This document shows, piece by piece, positions 1-6,261 of a stretch of 15,711 nt of DNA (position 1 is the first letter of the stretch; each line of letters begins with the position of its first letter). This DNA comes from Streptosporangiaceae bacterium (GTDB taxonomy: Bacteria; Actinomycetota; Actinomycetes; Streptosporangiales; Streptosporangiaceae). A program made the position numbers and the translations under genes. Below the pieces are notes generated by a model. The model searched no databases. It saw nothing but the letters and a program-made list of their open reading frames with translations, and was not told the DNA's origin. The stretch lies in the NCBI GenBank assembly GCA_030040475.1, contig JASHTQ010000433.1, positions 1-15,711 on the forward strand, written 5' to 3'.

Positions 1-76
1 GGGGATCGGTGAGCACGGCGAAGATCTCGCCCGGTGATGCGGCCACCGCACGCTGTACCTCAAGTCGTTCCGGCAT
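1..76 (-). CDS. N-terminus of a SRPBCC/START-like protein (partial)
   Basis: Only the first 25 codons are inside the window; the gene runs off the left edge. The ATG is at 76-74 and the frame reads MPERLEVQRAVAASPGEIFA followed by VLTDP. A basic or acidic start, then 'V.R.V.ASP..IFAVLTDP', is the usual opening of the polyketide cyclase/dehydrase and Bet v 1-like (SRPBCC) lipid-binding fold in actinobacteria. In that fold the short helix after the first strand carries the 'ifavLtDP' pattern. These proteins bind hydrophobic ligands or act as cyclases; the ligand cannot be told here. Family assignment rests on this short motif only, so it is a reasoned guess. Confidence 0.6.
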   Translation of the reverse strand, partial: MPERLEVQRAVAASPGEIFAVLTDP

Positions 77-100
77 GCGCCGATTGTCCCACCCGCCCGG

Positions 101-151
101 GCGCAGGTGCCCACCGGGCGCAGGTGCCCACCGGGCGCAGGCGCCCACCGG
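101..151. repeat. 17-bp tandem repeat, three copies
   Basis: Three head-to-tail copies of GCGCAGGTGCCCACCGG lie at 101-117, 118-134 and 135-151. The third copy differs by one base (T to C). The array lies just upstream of the leftward SRPBCC start and is not in a supported gene. It could be a slippage-prone minisatellite or spaced regulator sites. Confidence 0.9.
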
Positions 152-295
152 GCGTGCTGCGCTACCGGTCCTCGCATTTCACACCCGCGCGGCCCTCGAT
201 AATCCTTGACCAGGATGGCGCAATCACACAAGTGCGAAATAAACCGCTCTGACGCACCGGTTCCATTACTACCGCCTTACCGGTCATCCGAGGCG

Positions 296-365
296 ATTTA
301 TACGGCGTGGATGCCCCTACCACGTATATGGGGCTACGTGAAAGGGACATCCACATCGTATAAAT
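296..365. repeat. 70-bp nested imperfect palindrome in an AT-rich gap
   Basis: The outer arms at 296-313 and 348-365 are inverted copies matching at 16 of 18 positions. The two mismatches are adjacent and in the middle of the arm. Nested inside is a perfect 6-bp inverted repeat, CACGTA (321-326) and TACGTG (335-340), sharing the same symmetry centre at 330.5. The two connecting 7-base segments also match partly (4 of 7). The element lies in the most AT-rich stretch of the left region, with no gene covering it. It could be a transcription terminator or cruciform, a dyad operator, or the remnant of a small mobile palindromic element. The sequence alone does not decide. Confidence 0.75.
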
Positions 366-412
366 AGGCCGCGAGGCGAACTCGCCAGTCACAGGAATCA
401 CGCCAGGCAATG

Positions 413-613
413 TCACCACGCGTTATCCCGTTGTGGCCACCCAAAGCCGCCACGCAGCTGGGCGAATGGCTTGCCGTTGACGGTGACCGACCCGGCGGTG
501 GGGCTGTCGATCCCGAGGATCGTCCGCATGGTGGTGGTCTTCCCCGCGCCGCTCGGCCCGGAGCCCGTCATCCGGCCGGGCGGCACCGTAAACGACAGGT
601 CATCGACGGCCAC
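413..613 (-). pseudogene. ABC-transporter ATP-binding protein remnant
   Basis: The leftward frame reads about 66 residues that begin [13 protein letters not shown], continue through a Walker A loop ([11 protein letters not shown]) and end with [18 protein letters not shown]. This is the typical N-terminal part of a multidrug/antibiotic-type ABC-2 ATPase. After 'FAQLR' the similarity stops and the frame closes. The signature (LSGGQ), Walker B and H-loop regions are absent, so the protein cannot work as an ATPase. The loop before Walker A is one residue short (GSGPSGAGK where GFLGPNGAGK is usual). Upstream in the same frame, before the likely fusion point near 615, the reading (for example [19 protein letters not shown]) is not ABC-like and I do not recognise it. 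No partner permease is nearby. I read it as a decayed fragment. Confidence 0.75.
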
Positions 614-780
614 CTTGTCCAGCCATAGGCGGCGGAGGCGGCCATTGATGTGCCGGTCGGCGGCGATGCGGTCGATGGACCAGACGAGCGGCAGCGCGCC
701 CGGCGCCCGCGACCACTAGGATCACCGGGGCATCTGCCGGCAGGTCGAGCCTCAGCCAGGATTCGACGGCTTGTCACGCC

Positions 781-842
781 CAACGTATTTCGAAGCTTTT
801 AACTTCTTGATAGCATGGGCGTGCTCTAGTCCGGCTATAGGC
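781..842 (+). promoter_or_regulatory. AT-rich leader, probable promoter region of the ACAD pair
   Basis: The block 781-840 is clearly richer in A/T than its surroundings and ends just before the ribosome binding site of the first acyl-CoA dehydrogenase gene. It contains TTCGAAGC (789-796), a TTGATA at 807-812 and a CTATAG at 835-840, but these two boxes are 22 bases apart, which is too far for a standard pair. A promoter here is likely by position; the exact boxes are not resolved. Confidence 0.3.
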
Positions 843-857
843 AGGGAGGCATGCGAC

Positions 858-1919
858 GTGCTCGCGCTACTGACGGACGAACAGGTCATGCTCCAGGACA
901 TGGCCAGGGACCTGGGACGCAAGCTGGGGCTGGCGAACCCATCGGATCTTGATGCCGCCGACCCGGGCGCGTGCTGGCAGGAACTGGCACGGGCCGGCCT
1001 GCTCGGTTTCCGGCTCCGGGATGAGTCCGGCCGGCCGGAGGCCAGCGGCGTCGAGGTGGCGGTGGTGAGCGAGGCGCTGGGCGCAGCGCTCGTGCCCGTC
1101 GCCTACGCGATCTCCGGGGTCCTGGTCCCCGAGCTGCTGGCGGCGGCGGGCGCTCCCGCGTCGCTGCAGGCGGACGTGGCCGAGGGACGCACGATCATCG
1201 GCCTGGCCATGCGCGCCGACCTGACCGATCTGGCCTCTTCGGAGGGCCTGTCCGAGGCCGTCCTGGCCGGCACGCCCGGCTACCGGGCGGTCCTGGCCCG
1301 GGCCGCCGGGTCGGGCGAGATCGTCAGCGTCGCGGCCGAGAACGACAATCTCGACCGGCTGGACGGGGCCGAGCTGTCCCTGCCGCTGTACCGCTGGCGT
1401 GAGGTCGGGGGACTCACGCCCGCCAGCGTGGGCGGCGCGCCGTCGGCCGAGGCCGCGGACCGGTGGCTGGCCCTCGGCCTGAGCGCGCTGGCCGCCGAGA
1501 TGGTCGGCGCCGCCGAGGCGGGCCTGCGCGGCGCCATCGAGTACAGCAAGGCCCGCGAGGCGTTCGGCGTCCCGATCGGGACGTTCCAGGCCCTGCAGCA
1601 CATGGCGGCCGACGCGTACGTGGCCTGCGAGGGGCTGCGCAGCACGAACAACCATGCGGCCTGGTCTGTCGACGAAGAGGACGCAGCCGAGGCGCTGCTG
1701 GCCGCGCGGGTGGTCAAGGCGTACGCGGGCCGCCAGATGGTGAGCGTGACCGAGACCTCGATGCAGATGTACGGCGGGATCGGCAATACCTGGGAACACA
1801 TCGCGCACTTTTACGCGCGCCGGGTGCTGCTGAACCGGTACCTGCTCGGCGACGTGCAGCTCCAGCTTGCGGCCATCGCCGACCGGCGGCTGGCACGCCT
1901 GTCACCGTCCGCTTCATAG
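858..1919 (+). CDS. Acyl-CoA dehydrogenase family protein, probable non-catalytic partner subunit
   Basis: This 353-residue protein belongs to the FAD-dependent acyl-CoA dehydrogenases, which introduce an alpha-beta double bond into acyl-CoA thioesters and pass electrons to ETF. The C-terminal helical domain is clear: REAFGVPIGTFQALQHMAAD (from about residue 233), then QMYGGIGNTWEHIAHFYARR near 300-320. The GTG at 858 is chosen because AGGGAGG (843-849) lies 8 bases upstream and the protein then opens LALLTDEQ, as family members do; an upstream TTG at 771 adds non-family sequence. The protein is shorter than the usual 380-400. The position of the isovaleryl-CoA-dehydrogenase-type catalytic Glu, 26 residues before the Arg of REAFG, is Gly, and there is no C-terminal YEGT motif. 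With the next gene only 29 bases on, it resembles the smaller subunit of the heterotetrameric FadE pairs known from actinobacterial steroid side-chain degradation. Substrate unknown. Confidence 0.88.
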   Translation: MLALLTDEQVMLQDMARDLGRKLGLANPSDLDAADPGACWQELARAGLLGFRLRDESGRPEASGVEVAVVSEALGAALVPVAYAISGVLVPELLAAAGAPASLQADVAEGRTIIGLAMRADLTDLASSEGLSEAVLAGTPGYRAVLARAAGSGEIVSVAAENDNLDRLDGAELSLPLYRWREVGGLTPASVGGAPSAEAADRWLALGLSALAAEMVGAAEAGLRGAIEYSKAREAFGVPIGTFQALQHMAADAYVACEGLRSTNNHAAWSVDEEDAAEALLAARVVKAYAGRQMVSVTETSMQMYGGIGNTWEHIAHFYARRVLLNRYLLGDVQLQLAAIADRRLARLSPSAS

Positions 1920-1948
1920 CCCGTCAACGCCAGGATCAGGGAGAGACG

Positions 1949-3115
1949 ATGGATTTCCGCGATACGCAGGAAGAGGCGGAGTACCGGGCCAAGACGCGGG
2001 CCTGGCTGCAGGAGCACTGCCCGGTTCCGTTCCCGCGCACCGGCCTGCTGACCGGCGGGCCGCTGGAGGAGATCGACGAGTCTCCGCAGACCCGGCAGCG
2101 GCAGCGGGACTGGCGCCGGCTGCTGTTCGACGCGGGGTACACCCTGCAGTCCTGGCCGAAGGAGTGGGGCGGGCGCGGCATTCCCCCCATCTACGACGCG
2201 ATCTTCAACTCCGAGGCCGCGGCGGTCGGTGCTCCCGGCCTGGGCGTGGCGCATCTCGAGCGGGTCGTGATGATGGCCGGCACCCCCGAGCAGCGCGAGA
2301 AGTTCGTCATGCCCACGATGCGCGGGGACCTGCAGTGGTGCCAGGGGTTCAGCGAGCCGAGCGGCGGCAGCGACCTGGCCGCGCTCAAGACCCGGGCCGT
2401 GCTCGACGGCGATCACTACGTCGTCAACGGGGCCAAGCTGTGGACCAGCGGGGCGACCCACGCCGACTGGTGCTTCCTGCTCGCGCGCACCGAACCCGAC
2501 GCGCCCAAGCACCGCGGCATCACCATCCTGCTCGTCGACATGAAGACCCCCGGAGTCCGCCCCGGCGGGGTCAAGACCACCGACGCAGGGACGCACACCG
2601 CCGAGGTCGCCTTCGACGACGTCATCGTCCCGGTCGAGAACCGGATCGGCGACCCGGGGGCGGGCTGGCAGCTGGCCATGGGGGCGCTGGCCTACGAGCG
2701 AGGGCCCGGCGACGTCGGGGTCCTGCCCGGCTACCGGTCCGAGCTGCTGATGCTCGAGGACGCCGCCGCCGAGCGCGGCCTGCTCGGCGACCCGGTCATC
2801 CGCGAGCGGCTGGCCTGGGCCTACGTCGTCGGCGAGGTGCTGGAATACGACACGATCAAGCAGCTGTCGCTGCGCGTGGCCGACCGCCCGCCGGGCCAGG
2901 AGGGCTCGGTGACCAAGCTGCTGTGGTCGGCCACCGTCCAGGAGATCGAGCACGTCGTCCTGGACGTGGTGGGGCCGGACGCGGTGACCGGCCTGCGCCC
3001 GGGCTGGTGGTCCAGCTACTTCAGGTCGCGCCCGGCCAGCGTCTACGGCGGCACCGAGCAGATCCAGCGCAACATCGTGGCCCAGCGCATCCTCGGCATG
3101 CCCCGCATCCGCTGA
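1949..3115 (+). CDS. Acyl-CoA dehydrogenase, probable catalytic subunit
   Basis: A 388-residue acyl-CoA dehydrogenase of usual length. The ATG at 1949 follows AGGGAGAG (1938-1945) with close spacing. The N-terminal helical domain opens MDFRDTQEEAEYRAKTRAWL. The beta domain carries the FAD/substrate loop WCQGFSEPSGGSDLAALKTR from residue 130 and VNGAKLWTSGATHADW soon after. Glu250 in LAYERG is in the position of the catalytic base of isovaleryl-CoA dehydrogenase. The C-terminus ends YGGTEQIQRNIVAQRILGMP, with Gly where medium-chain enzymes hold the alternative catalytic Glu. The gene follows the preceding ACAD by 29 bases and is probably co-transcribed with it. Only this protein has a recognisable catalytic Glu, which suggests a two-subunit enzyme. 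The 'large subunit' type in actinobacteria handles steroid side chains or branched and long acyl-CoAs; the substrate is inferred only broadly. Confidence 0.92.
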   Translation: MDFRDTQEEAEYRAKTRAWLQEHCPVPFPRTGLLTGGPLEEIDESPQTRQRQRDWRRLLFDAGYTLQSWPKEWGGRGIPPIYDAIFNSEAAAVGAPGLGVAHLERVVMMAGTPEQREKFVMPTMRGDLQWCQGFSEPSGGSDLAALKTRAVLDGDHYVVNGAKLWTSGATHADWCFLLARTEPDAPKHRGITILLVDMKTPGVRPGGVKTTDAGTHTAEVAFDDVIVPVENRIGDPGAGWQLAMGALAYERGPGDVGVLPGYRSELLMLEDAAAERGLLGDPVIRERLAWAYVVGEVLEYDTIKQLSLRVADRPPGQEGSVTKLLWSATVQEIEHVVLDVVGPDAVTGLRPGWWSSYFRSRPASVYGGTEQIQRNIVAQRILGMPRIR

Positions 3116-3117
3116 CC

Positions 3118-3147
3118 TTGCGAGCCATGAGTCGAAGATACTAAAAT
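3118..3147 (+). promoter_or_regulatory. Probable sigma-70-type promoter of the thioesterase gene
   Basis: TTGCGA (3118-3123) and TAAAAT (3142-3147) are separated by 18 bases in an unusually AT-rich patch. Transcription would start near 3154, giving a leader of about 70 bases. The heptamer TCGAAGA occurs twice, at 3132-3138 and 3150-3156, exactly 18 bases apart around the -10 box, and could be an operator. Confidence 0.5.
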
Positions 3148-3225
3148 TATCGAAGAATTTGGATCCCGCGGCTGCGGCGCCGATCCGAGGCGCGTGCGGC
3201 GGAACCGAGAGAGGACCGTAACGCG

Positions 3226-4068
3226 ATGTCCGATCTTCCCGATGTGCTGCGGCTGACCGATATGGGCGAGGGACGCTTCGACGTCACCCAGCCGGCCGAG
3301 TCGGCGGAGGGCCGCGACGTGGTGTTCAGCGGCCAGTACCTCGCCCAGATGCTGATGGCGGCCGAGGCCAGGGAAGAACGCGGGAAGTCGCCTCGCTCGA
3401 TCCACGCGCTGTTCTCCCGTGTCGGCTCCTATACCAAGCCGATCGAGCTGCAGGTCGACGTCCAGCACACCGGGCGGACGTGGGGGAGTGACACGATCAC
3501 CGCCTACCAGGACGGGCAGCTGCTGTGCCGCTCGCTGGTCCTGATGACCTCACGCGACCCCGACCTGCTGCGGCACCAGCCGGGCATGCCAGCCGGCCTG
3601 CCGGGTCCCGACGAGCTCGAGCCGCAGCCCAGCGGCCTTGCCTTCCCGAACGCGGACTGGCGGCCGGTGCCTGGCGACCGAGTCGTGGACGGCGTGCCCG
3701 TGATGTACGCCTGGCACCGATTCGGCCAGGCCGTGGGCACTCCGGCCGCGAACCAGGCCGTGCTGACCTGGTCCACGTGCGGCAACATCATCGGGCTCGC
3801 GTTCAGCTCACACCGGGGCGAGGTTGACATCAGCCAGGCGCACCGCACCCTCAACACCGGGGTCATCGGCCACACGATCCACTTCGCCGAGCCGTTCGAC
3901 GTGTCCCGGTGGCTGCTGCTCGCGCACTGGGCCGACAAGGCGGCGAGCGGCCGGGTCCTCGGCCGCGGCCAGGTCTTCACCCAGGACGGCGAGCTGGTCG
4001 CCGAGTTCTCCCAGGACGCGATGGCAAAGTCCGCAGGCAGGGAGATGGACTGGCAGCACGCGATGTGA
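3226..4068 (+). CDS. TesB-like acyl-CoA thioesterase domain protein (double hotdog)
   Basis: A 280-residue protein aligned over its length with acyl-CoA thioesterase II (TesB), which hydrolyses acyl-CoA to free acid and CoA. The N-terminal hotdog contains VFSGQYLAQMLMAAEA and HALFSRVGSYTKPIELQVDV (from about residue 35). The C-terminal hotdog contains NQAVLTW, HTIHFAEPFDVSRWLLL and GQVFTQDGELVAEFSQDAM. Of the E. coli TesB Asp-Thr-Gln site, only the Gln (Gln263 in SQDAM) is kept. The Asp position reads Cys185 (WSTCGN) and the Thr position Val213. It may have an altered mechanism or bind acyl-CoA without hydrolysis. The ATG follows AGAGAGGA (3208-3215) by 10 bases. It lies 110 bases after the ACAD pair on the same strand, with its own probable promoter. 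Confidence 0.85.
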   Translation: MSDLPDVLRLTDMGEGRFDVTQPAESAEGRDVVFSGQYLAQMLMAAEAREERGKSPRSIHALFSRVGSYTKPIELQVDVQHTGRTWGSDTITAYQDGQLLCRSLVLMTSRDPDLLRHQPGMPAGLPGPDELEPQPSGLAFPNADWRPVPGDRVVDGVPVMYAWHRFGQAVGTPAANQAVLTWSTCGNIIGLAFSSHRGEVDISQAHRTLNTGVIGHTIHFAEPFDVSRWLLLAHWADKAASGRVLGRGQVFTQDGELVAEFSQDAMAKSAGREMDWQHAM

Positions 4069-4085
4069 CCGTGAGACGATCACGG
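4069..4085. terminator. Hairpin after the thioesterase gene
   Basis: CCGTGA (4069-4074), a 5-base loop, and TCACGG (4080-4085) form a perfect 6-bp stem immediately after the TGA at 4066-4068. No T-tract follows, as is common in high-GC actinomycetes. It lies between two convergent genes and could serve the rightward unit. Confidence 0.5.
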
Positions 4086-4133
4086 CTTCCGCGCGACGCC
4101 GGCGTAGATGGCGAGGTCGCGGTCGTCGCTCAG
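4080..4133 (-). pseudogene. Possible C-terminal remnant of a SAM-dependent methyltransferase
   Basis: Read leftward and ending at the TGA at 4080-4082, the frame gives LSDDRDLAIYAGVARKP. This resembles the last strand of many actinobacterial class I methyltransferases, which often end 'DDRD.A.YAGVARKP'. The upstream part of the frame (4134-4237) is not recognisable and then runs antisense through the neighbouring reductase gene, so no complete methyltransferase exists. This rests on one short motif. Confidence 0.3.
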
Positions 4134-4237
4134 GCTCCCGGCTCGTCCCGGTCGGGGATCCACGGCAAGATCCCCAGCGGCGGTCGCCCCCTCCGGGCTG
4201 CCGGCCAGCGGGCCCGCGCAACCCCGCGGCTGGCGCG

Positions 4238-5620
4238 TCAGTGTCGGCCGGCGCCGGCCTTGCGCACCGCCCCGGCGGCCTGCCGTGCCGCCACGAGAAT
4301 CGGATCCCATACCGGCGAGAACGGCGGAGCGTACGCGAGGTCCAGGGCGGTCATCTCCTCTACCGTCATCCGGTTCCACAGCGCCGTCGCGGCCGTATCG
4401 ATCCGCTTGGCTGATCCCTCGTAGCCGACGATCTGCACTCCGAGCAGGCGCCCGGTGCCCCGTTCGGCGATCATCTTGACGGTCATCTTCTGGGCACCGG
4501 GGAAGTATCCGGCCCTCGTGTCGGATCGCACGGTGACGGTCACGTACTCGAACCCGGCGCGGGTGGCGTCCCGCTCGCGCAGCCCGGTCCGGGCAATCTC
4601 CAGATGGCACACCTTGCTCACCGCCGTGCCGACCACCCCGGGGAACGTGGCGTAAGAGCCGGCCAGATTGTGCCCGATGACCCGGCCCTGCTTGTTGGCG
4701 TGGGTGCCGAGCGCCACCTGCTGGTACCGGCCCGATACCAGGTTGAGGACCTCCACGCAATCGCCGCCAGCCCAGACGCGGTCGTGGCCCAGAACCTGCA
4801 TCTGCACGTTGGTGCGCAGGCCGTCGTCATCGCCAAGCGGCAGGCCGGCCTCCAGGGCGAGCGCGGTGTCCGGCCGTACGCCGAGGCCAAGGACGACCAC
4901 GTCGGCCTGGATCGGGCCGTCGGCCGTCAGCACCGACCGGATCCTGTGGTTGCCGCCGGTCTCGAATCCGAGGACGGCGGTACCGGTGCGCACGTCGATG
5001 CCGATGCCCTCCATGGCCTGGTGTACCGCCGCGCCCATGTCCGGATCGAGCGTGGCCATCGGCTGCGCGGCCCGATCGACGACCGTGACGGCGAGCCCGC
5101 GCCGGACAAGTGCCTCGGCCATCTCGACGCCGATGTAGCCCCCGCCGACTACCACGGCGCGCCGCGGCCGCGCGTCGTGCAGATCCGCCAGGAGCGCGGC
5201 GCCGTCATCGAGAGTCTGCACGCCGAACACGCCGGCCGCGTCCACGCCGGGCAGCGCTGGTCGCACCGGGACCGCGCCGGTCGCGATGACCAGCGAGTCA
5301 AAGCCTTCCCAGGACGACTGACCGGCGGCCAGGTCACGAGCGAGCACCCGGCCTGCCGCGAGGTCGATCTGCTCCACCTCGGTCCGCGTCCGGACATCGA
5401 TGCCGTTGCGCCGGTGTTCCTCGGGCGAACGGGCGACCAGGCGCTCCGGCCCGTCGACGTCGCCGGCTACCCAGTACGGGATGCCGCAGGCAGAGAAGGA
5501 GCTGTATGCTCCGCGCTCGAACGCGACGATCTCGACCGCGTCGCCGGCGATCCGCTTGGCCTGCGAGGCCGCGCTCATCCCGGCCGCGTCCGCCCCGACC
5601 ACGACAATCCGCTCGGTCAT
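4238..5620 (-). CDS. CoA-disulfide reductase / NADH-oxidase family flavoprotein
   Basis: A 460-residue pyridine nucleotide-disulfide oxidoreductase. The N-terminal FAD fold opens MTERIVVVGADAAGMSAAS (GxxxxG at 9-14). The single redox cysteine Cys45 lies in SSFSACGIPYW, the hallmark of the CoA-disulfide reductase/Nox group, where one Cys forms a mixed disulfide with CoA instead of a CxxxxC pair. The second nucleotide-binding fold has VVVGGGYIGVEMAEAL (GGGYIG at 159-164), and the FAD-contacting AGGDC follows later. The dimerisation domain ends LAYAPPFSPVWDPI (from residue 428), whose Tyr (430) matches the CoADR C-terminal tyrosine. The likely reaction is NAD(P)H-dependent reduction of CoA or related disulfides; oxidase activity is possible. 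The ATG at 5620 has a strong GGGGGAGG (5631-5638) 10 bases upstream. A longer frame up to 5740 adds non-family residues. It is convergent with the thioesterase gene. Confidence 0.92.
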   Translation of the reverse strand: MTERIVVVGADAAGMSAASQAKRIAGDAVEIVAFERGAYSSFSACGIPYWVAGDVDGPERLVARSPEEHRRNGIDVRTRTEVEQIDLAAGRVLARDLAAGQSSWEGFDSLVIATGAVPVRPALPGVDAAGVFGVQTLDDGAALLADLHDARPRRAVVVGGGYIGVEMAEALVRRGLAVTVVDRAAQPMATLDPDMGAAVHQAMEGIGIDVRTGTAVLGFETGGNHRIRSVLTADGPIQADVVVLGLGVRPDTALALEAGLPLGDDDGLRTNVQMQVLGHDRVWAGGDCVEVLNLVSGRYQQVALGTHANKQGRVIGHNLAGSYATFPGVVGTAVSKVCHLEIARTGLRERDATRAGFEYVTVTVRSDTRAGYFPGAQKMTVKMIAERGTGRLLGVQIVGYEGSAKRIDTAATALWNRMTVEEMTALDLAYAPPFSPVWDPILVAARQAAGAVRKAGAGRH

Positions 5621-5724
5621 GGGACCAGCACCTCCCCCTGCCTCGGTCGCTCCGCCCGCCCTGAACCCTTGTCCCGGACGTCGATCACAGCTGCATCGTC
5701 GCGGTGCCGAGATCCGTCGTCCAT
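5617..5724 (-). CDS. Candidate 35-residue leader ORF overlapping the reductase start
   Basis: An ATG at 5724 with GGGGA a few bases upstream opens a 35-codon frame starting MDDGSRHRDD. Its TGA (5619-5617) overlaps the reductase ATG as ATGA, the classic layout for translational coupling. The product is highly charged and I do not recognise it. It could be a real coupled leader peptide or chance. The strong ribosome binding site of the reductase lies inside its last codons, so coupling is not strictly needed. Confidence 0.3.
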   Translation of the reverse strand: MDDGSRHRDDAAVIDVRDKGSGRAERPRQGEVLVP

Positions 5725-6204
5725 GTTCCCCAGGTATCAAGGTCCGCCGTGGGTTTGTACCCGCCGCTGCTTATTTACACGGCGGCTTCCCGTTCGCAGC
5801 CGCGGGCCGGCTGCCGGGCTATCTTCTGAGCTGCCCGCTGACCTGGGCCTTCGGCAAAGTCACCAAAGCATGTGAGGCCGGCTCACCAAGCCGCGCGTGA
5901 GGCTGGGACATGACCACCCCCCGGCCCGAGGTCCTCCCGGCGCAGTCGCTGAGCCTGATCGGCACCTGGGTGCAGACCGTCGCCCAGGCGCTGCCGGTGC
6001 TTCGTGGTCAACGCGGTCAGCAGCAGCGTGTTGCTCTCGGACTGGAGATGTTGAACGAGGACCAGAAGAACGGCTGCGTGCTGACGTCGGTCCCCGGCGG
6101 CATGGTGAGCGCGAACCGTCCTCCGCAGCGGGTGCGGCCAGAATTTTGCATGCCTACCCAACGGCGTGTCGGATCGCGTCACGGTGATATTTTCGCTACT
6201 CTGT
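5725..6204. other. Intergenic stretch with no intact gene
   Basis: About 480 bases separate the leftward reductase leader from the control region of the HNH gene. Apart from the transporter remnant annotated separately, I see no intact frame with family resemblance. Leftward readings near 6000-6100 (for example ESNTLLLTALTTKH) look protein-like for short runs but shift frame, consistent with decayed sequence. Confidence 0.5.
5910..6003 (+). pseudogene. Major-facilitator transporter remnant
   Basis: The rightward frame contains AQSLSLIGTWVQTVAQALPV, which matches the first transmembrane segment of MFS exporters of the EntS/MFS_3 group ('GQslSLiGTWmQtvAqalLVL'). After about 6003 the frame continues to a stop at 6215 without any further membrane segment, and the sequence before it lacks the usual cytoplasmic start. 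At most one of about 12 helices is present, so this is a fragment and not a working transporter. Confidence 0.55.
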
Positions 6205-6248
6205 TTGACAGATAGTCCGAAGCTTGATTCGAAGATCAATTATCCGAA
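6205..6248 (+). promoter_or_regulatory. Control region of the HNH gene with a -35 box and an SOS-box-like dyad
   Basis: A perfect TTGACA lies at 6205-6210, without a convincing -10 box at normal spacing. Just downstream, CCGAAGCTTGATTCGA (6217-6232) has CGAA-N6-TTCG symmetry and matches the actinobacterial LexA box TCGAAC-N4-GTTCGA at 9 of 12 defined bases. It overlaps a second dyad, TTGAT (6224-6228) / ATCAA (6235-6239). The motif CCGAA or TCGAA recurs at 6217, 6229 and 6244. The cluster would sit over the promoter and could hold a repressor. Confidence 0.4.
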
Positions 6249-6261
6249 CGGATGGTGGCTG

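Noticed and set aside
101..151. CRISPR array
   Set aside because: The 17-bp units are contiguous with no spacers and no cas genes are nearby.
867..1808. Long leftward open frame opposite the first ACAD gene
   Set aside because: Antisense shadow of GC-rich coding DNA; no family motifs, while the sense frame is a clear ACAD.
1463..1948. Extension of the second ACAD to an upstream start
   Set aside because: It reads Arg-rich out-of-frame sequence through the first ACAD gene; ATG 1949 has a good ribosome binding site and a family-type N-terminus.
4604..5875. Rightward 423-codon frame opposite the reductase gene
   Set aside because: Shadow frame without motifs; the leftward flavoprotein is unambiguous.
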